Assembly: GCF_049803835.1 (NCBI RefSeq)
Contig: NZ_JBNAGK010000010.1
Coordinates: forward strand, 189,503 to 253,502
Reading direction: 5' to 3'
DNA from: Pacificoceanicola sp049803835
GTDB taxonomy: Bacteria > Pseudomonadota > Alphaproteobacteria > Rhodobacterales > Rhodobacteraceae
DNA length: 64,000 nt
In this document: positions 17,370 through 24,566 of the stretch, in pieces
Numbering within the stretch: position 1 is the first letter of the stretch
Layout: each line of letters opens with the position of its first letter
Program-made: the position numbers and the translations under genes
Notes under the pieces: generated by a model
What the model saw: the letters and a program-made list of their open reading frames with translations, nothing else
What the model was told of the DNA's origin: nothing
The model's database searches: none

Positions 17370-17936
17370 ATGAAATGGCTTTCTTTGATCGCCGTTGCGA
17401 CACTGGCCGCAGCGCCCGCGCAAGCCCTGGTTTTCGGAAACGGAGATGTCTACAGCGCCAGCTTCGACTTGCTGGACTTTGACGCGGGCGGCGGTGCGCA
17501 GGTGCTGCCGGATTATACCCGGATCGGGGCTGGGGTCGGGTTCTCCGCGAGCGATGCGCTCGACACCGGCGAACAGGCCATTGTCGACGTCTTCTACGGG
17601 TCGGGATTGAGCGTCCAGTATACGTTCGACGGCACCGCTGGCGGGTTTCTGGGCGGTCCCCAAACCTCTGTCGTCGCGCCTTACACCGAAACGACGGGCC
17701 TCATCCGGATTACCGCCGTCGGAAGTTTCGACCTTGCGGTTCTCGATGTGATCGCCAAGGGGACGCTGGAGGGCGGCGGTACTCAGGTCTTCGCCCACTC
17801 GGTCTTTGAAGCGCTGGAAATCGCGGCGGTGCCGCTGCCTGCCGGGGCGGGCCTTCTGGCCATGGCGTTGGCGGTGTTGGGCTGGCCGCGTCGTCGCAGG
17901 CGGCAATCGCGGACGGTCCCGGATCGCCGTATATGA
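17370..17936 (+). CDS. VPLPA-CTERM sorted secreted protein
   Basis: A 188-residue protein with an N-terminal signal peptide (MKWLSLIAVATLAAAPAQA) and a C-terminal tripartite sorting signal: VPLPAGAG, a hydrophobic helix, then a WPRRRRR basic tail. VPLPA-CTERM proteins are exported and processed by an exosortase-type system, usually tied to extracellular polysaccharide. The passenger between the signals has no recognised domain. The start at 17370 follows AAGAGGA. No exosortase gene is in the window. Confidence 0.82.
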   Translation: MKWLSLIAVATLAAAPAQALVFGNGDVYSASFDLLDFDAGGGAQVLPDYTRIGAGVGFSASDALDTGEQAIVDVFYGSGLSVQYTFDGTAGGFLGGPQTSVVAPYTETTGLIRITAVGSFDLAVLDVIAKGTLEGGGTQVFAHSVFEALEIAAVPLPAGAGLLAMALAVLGWPRRRRRQSRTVPDRRI

Positions 17937-17937
17937 C

Positions 17938-17963
17938 AAAAGCCCGGGTTTCCCCGGGCTTTC
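17938..17963. terminator. Bidirectional terminator between VPLPA-CTERM gene and trxB
   Basis: A 10-base GC-rich stem (17939-17948 with 17953-17962) with loop TTTC lies between two convergent stop codons. Short T/A runs flank both sides, so it can serve both genes. Confidence 0.8.
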
Positions 17964-17969
17964 CCCAAA

Positions 17970-18959
17970 TCACGCGCTGGCCGGTTCGTTGGCCGCTTCC
18001 GGGGCAGGCTCTGCGGCGTCGCCCTGTTCGGCCAGCCAGCGTTCCGCTTCCAGCGCTGCCATGCAGCCCATGCCGGCGGAGGTTACGGCCTGACGGTACT
18101 TGTGGTCGGTCAGGTCGCCCGCGGCAAAGACGCCGGGAATGGAGGTGGCGGTCGAGTCCGGCTCGGTCTTCACGTAGCCGCCGTTGTGCGTTTCGAGCAC
18201 GTCCTTGACCAACTCGTTCGCCGGTGCATGGCCGATGGCGACGAAGACGCCCGCGCAGGGGATTTCGGTGATCTCGCCGGTGTTCACGTTCCTGACCTTC
18301 ACGCCGGTCACGCCCTTCGGCGTGTCATCCCCGATGACCTCTTCAAGCTGATGGAACCAGAGCGGTTCGATCTTCGGATGCTTGAGCAGGCGGTTCTGCA
18401 GGATCTTCTCCGCGCGCAGCTCGTCGCGGCGGTGGATCAGCGTGACCTTGGAGGCGAAGTTGGTCAGGAAGAGCGCCTCTTCCACGGCGGTGTTGCCGCC
18501 GCCGATCACCACGATCTCCTTGCCGCGATAGAAGAAGCCGTCACAGGTGGCGCAGGCGCTGACGCCGAACCCCTTGAAGGCCTCCTCCGAGGGAAGGCCG
18601 AGCCATTTCGCCCGCGCGCCGGTGGCGAGGATGATCGCGTCGGCGGTGTAGGTGGTGCCTGAATCGCCATGGGCGACGAAGGGGCGCTTGTCGAACTCGA
18701 CCTTCGAAATGATGTCGCCGATGATCTCCGTGCCCATGGCGCGGGCGTGGGCCTCCATACGGACCATCAGGTCCGGCCCCTGCACCTCGGTGTCGCCCGG
18801 CCAGTTCTCGACTTCCGTCGTGGTCGTCAGCTGGCCACCCGGCTCGAGACCCTGCACGAGGATCGGTTCCAGCATTGCGCGGGAGGCATAGACCCCGGCG
18901 GTGTAGCCGGCCGGGCCGGAGCCGATGATGAGAACCTTTGTGTGGCGGGTGGCGGACAT
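17970..18959 (-). CDS. trxB: Thioredoxin-disulfide reductase
   Basis: A 329-residue flavoprotein. The FAD motif is IIGSGPAGYTAG near residue 10, the redox-active CATCDG is near residue 141, the NADPH motif is VIGGGNTAVEEA, and the C-terminal FAD segment is GVFAAGDLTDHKYRQA. It reduces thioredoxin with NADPH in the cytosol. The start is set by GGAAGGAA upstream of 18959; an open frame runs 71 codons further but is low-complexity and non-homologous. A proline/alanine-rich tail follows the usual C-terminus. The Lrp-type regulator lies nearby. Confidence 0.95.
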   Translation of the reverse strand: MSATRHTKVLIIGSGPAGYTAGVYASRAMLEPILVQGLEPGGQLTTTTEVENWPGDTEVQGPDLMVRMEAHARAMGTEIIGDIISKVEFDKRPFVAHGDSGTTYTADAIILATGARAKWLGLPSEEAFKGFGVSACATCDGFFYRGKEIVVIGGGNTAVEEALFLTNFASKVTLIHRRDELRAEKILQNRLLKHPKIEPLWFHQLEEVIGDDTPKGVTGVKVRNVNTGEITEIPCAGVFVAIGHAPANELVKDVLETHNGGYVKTEPDSTATSIPGVFAAGDLTDHKYRQAVTSAGMGCMAALEAERWLAEQGDAAEPAPEAANEPASA

Positions 18960-19050
18960 GGCGGATTCCTTCCGTGCATTCGGGTCCCGACCCATATAGG
19001 GGGTCCGGCTGCCCGGGGAAAGGGCGGCGGAAGTCTGCGGACGTCTTGCC

Positions 19051-19338
19051 TCAGCGATGCCCGCCATCGTCATGCCCGCCACCACCTTGGCGGTTGGCCC
19101 TGGCGATGGCGTTCTTGCAGGATTCGGCGTCGGCGCTGGTGCCGGCACAGGGGTAGTAGAGCCCGTTTGCACCGCGTACGAAGATCTGGTTGTCGGCGTA
19201 GCGGCGGTAGAAGGTCACCTCATGTCCGCCGACCCTCTCCGAGTGCAGCGTGGTATAGACCGGGCCGGGCGGCACGTCTTCGCCCTGGCAGGCGGCGGTC
19301 AGGGTGGCGAGAAGGGCAACGACTGGAAAACGGGACAT
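19051..19338 (-). CDS. Small predicted lipoprotein
   Basis: A 95-residue protein with signal MSRFPVVALLATLTAAC; the lipobox LTAAC places lipidation at Cys17. The mature part has YRRYADNQIFVRGANGLYYPC and ends in a Gly/His-rich tail. No domain is recognised. It is transcribed divergently from the Lrp-type regulator. The start follows AAAGGA; an upstream in-frame ATG at 19380 would bury the signal. Confidence 0.7.
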   Translation of the reverse strand: MSRFPVVALLATLTAACQGEDVPPGPVYTTLHSERVGGHEVTFYRRYADNQIFVRGANGLYYPCAGTSADAESCKNAIARANRQGGGGHDDGGHR

Positions 19339-19503
19339 GGAAAAATCCTTTTCTGGCGGCAATTCCGAGAAGTTTACCATACGTCATGCGATTCCCCAAA
19401 ATCAGGCCCTGGCGAAAGCCGGAAAAGAAAGTTGCGCCGCCGTGAAATATAATTGCGCGCACCGGGCGGCGTGGTATAACATTCGCGAAAATGGGAGAGT
19501 GTT

Positions 19504-20004
19504 ATGGCAGGACATCGGCTTGATCCGATTGATCGGAAGATTCTTGCGGAACTGCAAGCGGACGGCCGGATGACCAACGTCGAACTGGCGAAGCGGGTGG
19601 GCATCTCCGCGCCGCCCTGTCTGCGGCGGGTTCGGGCGCTGGAGGAAATGGGGTTCATCAGGGGCTACCATGCCGACGTGGACGCGCGGGAACTGGGGTT
19701 CGAGGTGCAGGTCTTTGTCATGGTCGGCCTCGTCAGCCAGGCTGAAGCGGACCTGCGCGCCTTCGAGGAACGCTGCCGCGCGTGGCCTCTGGTGCGCGAG
19801 TGCCACATGCTGAACGGCGAGGTGGATTTCATCCTGAAATGCGCCGCGCCCGACCTGTCGACCTTCCAGAGTTTCCTGACCGGCGATCTGCTGACCGCGC
19901 CCAACGTGGCCAGCGTCAAGACCTCGCTGGTGATCCGCGGCGCCAAGGATGAACCGGGCGTGCCGTTCGACGTGCTCGAGGAGCGGCTGAGCAAGTCGGC
20001 CTGA
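19504..20004 (+). CDS. Lrp/AsnC-family transcriptional regulator
   Basis: A 166-residue protein with the AsnC-type helix-turn-helix at the N-terminus (LDPIDRKILAELQADGRMTNVELAKRVGIS, then CLRRVRALEEMGFIRGY) followed by the RAM ligand-binding domain (VREC.HMLNGEVDFILKC). Lrp-type proteins respond to amino acids. Ribosome site GGGAGA lies upstream. The gap to the divergent lipoprotein gene holds an inverted CGCCGCC/GGCGGCG pair around an AT-rich core (about 19437-19470), a possible autoregulatory site. Confidence 0.93.
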   Translation: MAGHRLDPIDRKILAELQADGRMTNVELAKRVGISAPPCLRRVRALEEMGFIRGYHADVDARELGFEVQVFVMVGLVSQAEADLRAFEERCRAWPLVRECHMLNGEVDFILKCAAPDLSTFQSFLTGDLLTAPNVASVKTSLVIRGAKDEPGVPFDVLEERLSKSA

Positions 20005-20020
20005 CGATCGCCCCGGACGC

Positions 20021-20058
20021 AAAAGGAAAAAGCCGCGCATCCGGAGGGAGCGCGGCTT
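20021..20058 (-). terminator. Terminator of the Hint-domain gene
   Basis: A 9-base stem (20030-20038 with 20050-20058, 11-base loop) is followed on the minus strand by a T-rich TTTCCTTTT stretch. It is 48 bases past the Hint gene stop. Confidence 0.75.
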
Positions 20059-20105
20059 ACTCGTGACTTGCGTGAGCGAGAGAGCAGAGAGAAACGGGAG
20101 AGGGG

Positions 20106-20873
20106 TCAGGTGTCGATCAGGCTGTCGATCACTTCGCGGCTGGTCCGGGTCAGGCTGACCTGTCCGAAGTCGTCCAACTGGCTGATGTTCGGGAACATCG
20201 ACAAAAAGAGCGAGCGCAGGTTCGGCCCGAGCGCCTGACCGGCGGACTTGCCGGGATGGTAGGTTTCCATCTCGATCCCGCCGATCATGACCGTCGTATG
20301 GCGCGCGGTCATGACGTGATACATCTGCACAGGGCCAGCGGGCGTGATCTGCAGCAGGCGGTCTCCGTCGGCGTAATCCCGGATCGGGGCCAGAACCGAA
20401 TCCTGCCCAAGCAGCGTGCCGAGTCTGGGGTGTCGGATGACCATGCGGGCGGCGGGGCCGACCAGGAGGTCCATGTCCGGGCGGTTCGGCCCGTAAGCGC
20501 CCGAGGTCACCCGGGTCAGCGAGGTCAACGTGGTGTCGACCTCGTCGCGGCCGGGGATGTAGGAGGTCGAGCCGATCCACATGACTGCCTCAGAGCCATT
20601 CGCGGTCTCGATGTAGTCCCCGGGCAGCAGGTCTTCGATGGCGACAGCGCCGCGGACGGTGGGAAAGAGGGTGCCCCGGGCAAAGGCGGTTGCGGTTTCC
20701 TCGAACAGCGGTGTGGCGGGAGCGACGTGAGACTTGAAGGAGACGGTGAGATCGGGGAGCAGCGCCGCGGCCTCGTATTTGCGCATGAGCGCGAGCGAAC
20801 GGCGGGGCTGAGAGAGGGCCTGCGCCTTGGCAACGGGTTGAGCGACGGTCAGGTCGTGGCGAAGCTGTGTCAT
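20106..20873 (-). CDS. Hint (Hedgehog/intein)-domain protein
   Basis: A 255-residue protein with a Hint_2-type core. FARGTLFPTVRGAVAIEDLLPGDYIETANG matches the usual GT.I.T..G...VE.L..GD.V.T pattern, followed by a WIGS strand and VIRHPRLGTLLG. The usual first-position cysteine of splicing Hint domains is replaced (ARGTLF), which argues against self-splicing. Rhodobacteraceae encode many such stand-alone Hint proteins of unknown role. GAGGGG supports the start. Confidence 0.8.
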   Translation of the reverse strand: MTQLRHDLTVAQPVAKAQALSQPRRSLALMRKYEAAALLPDLTVSFKSHVAPATPLFEETATAFARGTLFPTVRGAVAIEDLLPGDYIETANGSEAVMWIGSTSYIPGRDEVDTTLTSLTRVTSGAYGPNRPDMDLLVGPAARMVIRHPRLGTLLGQDSVLAPIRDYADGDRLLQITPAGPVQMYHVMTARHTTVMIGGIEMETYHPGKSAGQALGPNLRSLFLSMFPNISQLDDFGQVSLTRTSREVIDSLIDT

Positions 20874-21024
20874 GTGATCCCCTCGAAAGGTTGGTCACAT
20901 TCGTGCTGGCCCCCACCAACAACGACAAATGGACGGACTTGCGATCGTTAAATCTTGTTCAGATTTTGTGGCAATCCGTCCGCTTCGTCAAAATTGAAGC
21001 AAAGTTGGGAATGGTCCAACGCAT

Positions 21025-21048
21025 AATCCCGCCACGAAGGGCGGGATT
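21025..21048. other. Intergenic hairpin
   Basis: A perfect 9-base inverted repeat (21025-21033 with 21040-21048, loop ACGAAG) in the 248-base gap between the Hint gene and a 47-residue ORF. No T run follows on either strand, so it is not a classic terminator. The rest of this gap shows nothing recognisable. Confidence 0.5.
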
Positions 21049-21121
21049 GTTGGTCGGGCGGGAACGGTTCTGCCACATTTCCCCGGTCGGGCGGCGAATC
21101 GTCGTGGCGAATTTGTGGCGG

Positions 21122-21265
21122 TCAGGCCCGTTTGAGCAGCGTCTTCGGAGCCTCGCGCCGGGCGATCATCGCCTTGCGCGGTGCGCCACGCTGAAACGGC
21201 AAAGGCGGGTGGTCCTCGCTTGCGGTTGCGATGATCGCCTTGATGAACCGGCTCTGTTTTCTCAT
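21122..21265 (-). CDS. Small basic protein, 47 residues
   Basis: A 47-residue ORF starting MRKQSRFIKAIIATASE and ending in a lysine/arginine-rich APKTLLKRA. It has GAGGAC upstream of its ATG. From memory, similar short basic proteins (MRKQ.RFI...) recur in Rhodobacteraceae, which supports it being real. There is no signal peptide or membrane segment; binding to nucleic acid or membrane is possible but unproven. Confidence 0.55.
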   Translation of the reverse strand: MRKQSRFIKAIIATASEDHPPLPFQRGAPRKAMIARREAPKTLLKRA

Positions 21266-21388
21266 GCTGCGCGTCCTCGGGTTGGTTCTGATTTGAGCCA
21301 AACTTGACCGGACATTGGGGCGCAGCTTTGACGAAGCCGGGATAATTGCAGGGCTTTGGGGTGTATTGTTTCCGGTGGCCCGCGCCGG

Positions 21389-22144
21389 TCAGAGCCGGAT
21401 CACAGAGATCAGACGCCCGTAGTCCGCTTCCTTGGCGTGGGTGGCGCGACGGTAGCTGTAGAAACGCTCGGCGTCGTAGTAAGTGCAGTGCCGCGTCCAT
21501 TCGGCCTGCACCCCGGCCTCGCGCAGCTTGTGCAGCCCGTAGGCGGGTAGGTCGAAATGCGCCCGGCCGCTCTCGCCTCCGGCAAAGAAGCGGGCATTGG
21601 CCGGGTCCTCGGCGAGGAAGGTGTCGAGGAACTCCGGACCGACCTCGTAGGCACGCTGCGAAATGCAGGGGCCGATGACGGCATGAATGCTTGCGCGTGC
21701 CGCGCCGAGATCGACCATGGCGTCGACGGTCGCTTCCAGAACCCCGTCCCGTGCGCCGCGCCAGCCCGCATGAGCCGCGCCGATCACGCTGTTCTCGCTG
21801 TCGGCGAACAGCACGGGTTGGCAATCGGCGGTAAGGATCGCGAGGGCCAGACCGGGCTGGTCGGTGACCAGTGCGTCGGCCTTGGGGCGCGGGTCGGGCA
21901 GGTCGCCGGCGACGGTCACCACGTCCGGGGAATGCACCTGGTGCACCGTCAGCAGGGCCTCCGGCTCGACCTCCATGGCCTGCGCGACGCGGGCGCGGTT
22001 GATCGCGACGATCTCCGACTGGTCCGAGGACCCGGGACCGCAGTTCAGCCCCGAGAAGATGCCCGAAGACGCGCCGCCCCGGCGGGTGAAGAAGCCGTGA
22101 CGGAAGGGCGCGAGCCCGTCGGCGGTGATGATTTCGAGCGTCAT
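21389..22144 (-). CDS. pgeF: Laccase-domain purine nucleosidase family protein (YfiH/PgeF-like)
   Basis: A 251-residue protein of the multicopper-polyphenol-oxidase (YfiH/LACC1) family. It has the conserved HQVHSPDVV, LTADCQPVLFAD, GAAHAGWRGARDGVL and GPCISQRAYEVG blocks with the zinc-site His/Cys residues. Members process adenosine/inosine or edit peptidoglycan precursors (PgeF). The start overlaps the upstream midA stop as ATGA (22141-22144), so it is the third gene of an lgt-midA-pgeF operon. Confidence 0.9.
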   Translation of the reverse strand: MTLEIITADGLAPFRHGFFTRRGGASSGIFSGLNCGPGSSDQSEIVAINRARVAQAMEVEPEALLTVHQVHSPDVVTVAGDLPDPRPKADALVTDQPGLALAILTADCQPVLFADSENSVIGAAHAGWRGARDGVLEATVDAMVDLGAARASIHAVIGPCISQRAYEVGPEFLDTFLAEDPANARFFAGGESGRAHFDLPAYGLHKLREAGVQAEWTRHCTYYDAERFYSYRRATHAKEADYGRLISVIRL

Positions 22145-23205
22145 GTGTCCAGTCCGGGCGGCGGTGAAGCGCCCTCCGGGAAGAGCGCGAGAATCTTGAA
22201 CAGCGAACCCATTTCGGAAGGGTGCGTCAACCGCCGATGTGCAGTGATGTGGGATTGCAGCGCCGCGCCGCTGAGGTTTCCCGCAAGTGCCTGGGCACGC
22301 CGGACGATGCCGAGCCGTTCGAGGAAGACGCCCTGCGGTGTCAACCGGCTGTGACGCGCGGGCGCGGCGGCGCAGGCGATGGCCTCGAAATCGACATGGG
22401 CGGTCAGGTCGGCCTGCCCGGGGTGGGCGAAAGGGTCGGCGGGAGCGTGGTTTTCCAGCGCCTGCAGCGTGTCGCCCTTGGAGCGCCAGTCGCCGTAGTC
22501 GATGAGCAGCGCGGCCCCGCCGAAACGCGCGATCCGGGCGCCGAGGGTGGCGGCAATGCCCTGCGCCGGGGCGCAGGTTTCGACGATGTCGCCGTCCCGC
22601 GTGTCTTCGAGCCGGTGTCGCACAACGTCTTGCGGGGCGGTATCGGTCAGGCCGGGGGCAAGGCGGCCTTCCGCAAGCCCGACAACGCACTCGCGCCAGC
22701 CATTTCCGTGCCGGGTGAACTGGCGGATCGGCAGGGCGTCGAAGAACTCGTTGGCGATGAGGAAAAGCGGCGCGTCGGGCAGGGTGTCCACCGTATCGTG
22801 CCAGTGCGCATGATGATCGGACAGGCGCTTTGCCTGTTCCTTGCGCAGGGTCGGGGAGGCTTCGACCAGGTGGATCTCCGCCGCATCCTGGAAGCCGGGC
22901 ACGGCGCGGGTTGCCCGGAGGACGTCGGCCATGAGCGTGCCGCGCCCGGGGCCCAGCTCGGCGAGGGTGAAGGGGTCAGGCGCACCCTGATCGAGCCAGC
23001 CTTGCGCGAGGCAGAGGCCGAGCAGTTCGCCGAACATCTGGGAGATTTCCGGCGCGGTGGTGAAATCCCCGGCCGCGCCGAGGGGGTCGCGGGTGGTGTA
23101 GTAGCCATGATCCGGGTGCATCAGGCAAGCGGTCATGTAATCCGCCAGCGTCAATGGGCCGGTGGCGGCGATCTGGCGTTTCAGGACTTCGGCGAGCGCC
23201 GTCAT
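22141..23205 (-). CDS. SAM-dependent methyltransferase, MidA/NDUFAF7 family
   Basis: A 354-residue protein of the COG1565 family. DYMTACLMHPDHGYYT, FTTAPEISQMFGELLG, ELGPGRGTLMADVLR (SAM motif) and NEFFDALPIRQF are all family blocks. The mitochondrial homologue NDUFAF7 methylates an arginine of a complex I subunit, so a role in complex I assembly is plausible. The start at 23205 overlaps the lgt stop as ATGA; the frame runs open upstream through lgt but that is a shadow. Confidence 0.92.
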   Translation of the reverse strand: MTALAEVLKRQIAATGPLTLADYMTACLMHPDHGYYTTRDPLGAAGDFTTAPEISQMFGELLGLCLAQGWLDQGAPDPFTLAELGPGRGTLMADVLRATRAVPGFQDAAEIHLVEASPTLRKEQAKRLSDHHAHWHDTVDTLPDAPLFLIANEFFDALPIRQFTRHGNGWRECVVGLAEGRLAPGLTDTAPQDVVRHRLEDTRDGDIVETCAPAQGIAATLGARIARFGGAALLIDYGDWRSKGDTLQALENHAPADPFAHPGQADLTAHVDFEAIACAAAPARHSRLTPQGVFLERLGIVRRAQALAGNLSGAALQSHITAHRRLTHPSEMGSLFKILALFPEGASPPPGLDT

Positions 23206-24101
23206 GGAAAGGCCGCCGAACGGCGCTTGCGCACGGTGGCAATGAAGGCCATCCCGCCGAGGATCATCGGCAGCGTCAGGATCTGACCCATGGTCAGGCC
23301 ATAGCCGCCGGCATGGAAGGCGAGGCCGAGCGGGTTGCCCTCGGAGACGAACTGCGCATCCGGTTGCCGCACGAATTCCACGAGGAAGCGGGAGAGACCA
23401 TAGCCTGTGAAGAAGACGGCGGCAGTCAGGCCCGGTGTCTTGAGCGAGCCGCGCAGGACAAGGACGAGAAGGACGAGGCCGAGGACAAGCCCTTCGAGCG
23501 TTGCTTCGTAGAGCTGCGACGGGTGGCGGGCACAGATTTCTCCGGCCAGCTGTCCGCAGGCCTGCGCCGCCTCGCCGGGGAACGCAACGCCCCAGGGAAG
23601 ATCGGTTGGGCGGCCCCAGAGTTCGGCGTTGACGAAGTTGGCCAGACGCCCCAGCAGCAGCCCGACCGGCGTGCCGATCGCGGCGATGTCGGCGGTGGAG
23701 GCCAGCGGCACCCGCTGCTTGCGGCAGAACCAAAGGACAGCGGTCATCACGCCGAGAAGCCCGCCATGGAAGGACATACCGCCGGTCCAGACCATCGGGA
23801 TTTCCAGCGGATGGGAGAGGTAATAGGCGGGTTGATAAAACAGGACATAGCCCAGACGCCCGCCGAGGATGATGCCGAGGATGACGGCGGTCAGCAGGTC
23901 CTCGACCTGATTTTCCGTCATCGGGGCGACGTCCCCGGCCCAGAGCTTCGGGCGGCGCACGGCGGCCAGCGCCAGCCGCCAGCCGATCAGGATGCCCGCG
24001 ATATAGGCCAGCGCGTACCAGCGCAGGGCGAAGGTCATGCCGAAGAGCGTGACGCTGAACAGTTCGGGCGAGAGGTTCGGGAAGGGGATGTAATCCGTCA
24101 T
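23202..24101 (-). CDS. lgt: Prolipoprotein diacylglyceryl transferase
   Basis: A 299-residue inner-membrane enzyme with about seven membrane segments. The signature GRLANFVNAELWGRPTDLPWG lies near residues 150-170, and ARHPSQLYEA follows. It transfers diacylglycerol from phosphatidylglycerol to the lipobox cysteine of prolipoproteins, several of which are encoded in this window. The start at 24101 (MTDYIPFPNLSPE) matches the family; 50 upstream codons are open but unrelated. Confidence 0.96.
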   Translation of the reverse strand: MTDYIPFPNLSPELFSVTLFGMTFALRWYALAYIAGILIGWRLALAAVRRPKLWAGDVAPMTENQVEDLLTAVILGIILGGRLGYVLFYQPAYYLSHPLEIPMVWTGGMSFHGGLLGVMTAVLWFCRKQRVPLASTADIAAIGTPVGLLLGRLANFVNAELWGRPTDLPWGVAFPGEAAQACGQLAGEICARHPSQLYEATLEGLVLGLVLLVLVLRGSLKTPGLTAAVFFTGYGLSRFLVEFVRQPDAQFVSEGNPLGLAFHAGGYGLTMGQILTLPMILGGMAFIATVRKRRSAAFP

Positions 24102-24195
24102 GCGTCCTGATGTCTCCGGGCGGGGCGGGAAGTCAACCTTGTGACCGACGCCTTTGGAGACCATATAGAAGCGACATGCAACGCCGGAGTTTCCC

Positions 24196-24435
24196 ATGCA
24201 GACGCGCAACAAGGTTTTCGAAGACATCTCGCAGCTGATGACCAACGCCATGGGCGTGGCGCAGGGCGCACGGACCGAGGCGGAGAACGCGATGAAGGGG
24301 ATGCTGGACCGCTGGCTCGCCGATCGCGACTTCGTAACCCGCGAGGAGTTCGACGCGGTGCGCGCGATGGCACAGAAGGCCCGCGAGGAGAACGAGGCAC
24401 TGAAGGCCCGGCTCGACGCGTTCGAGAAGAAGTAA
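24196..24435 (+). CDS. ubiK: UbiK-family accessory factor (BMFP)
   Basis: A 79-residue, mostly helical protein with an N-terminal amphipathic helix and a C-terminal coiled coil (FVTREEFDAVRAMAQKAREENEAL). This matches the YqiC/UbiK family, which assists aerobic ubiquinone biosynthesis as part of the Ubi complex. It is divergent from lgt. The 130-base gap to xylB contains only a short GCCCAC/GTGGGC hairpin. Confidence 0.85.
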   Translation: MQTRNKVFEDISQLMTNAMGVAQGARTEAENAMKGMLDRWLADRDFVTREEFDAVRAMAQKAREENEALKARLDAFEKK

Positions 24436-24566
24436 GGAAGCCGGCAGGGCGCCGCTCGTGGCTGCGCCCCTCGCCCCGCCCACCGGCCCGTGGGCGGCTG
24501 CCTCTTGCGTTAGCGCCATCATTGCTGTTTGAAAAGGGATGAGACGGCGATTGGGAGGCGACGGCG

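Noticed and set aside
15005..17482. An 825-codon rightward ORF antisense to Sat/CysC
   Set aside because: It mirrors Sat/CysC frame by frame, has no ribosome site at its start, and its translated sequence has no recognisable domain; long antisense frames are common at this GC.
24436..24566. GCCCAC-GTGGGC hairpin before xylB as a riboswitch
   Set aside because: A single short stem with no conserved aptamer pattern.
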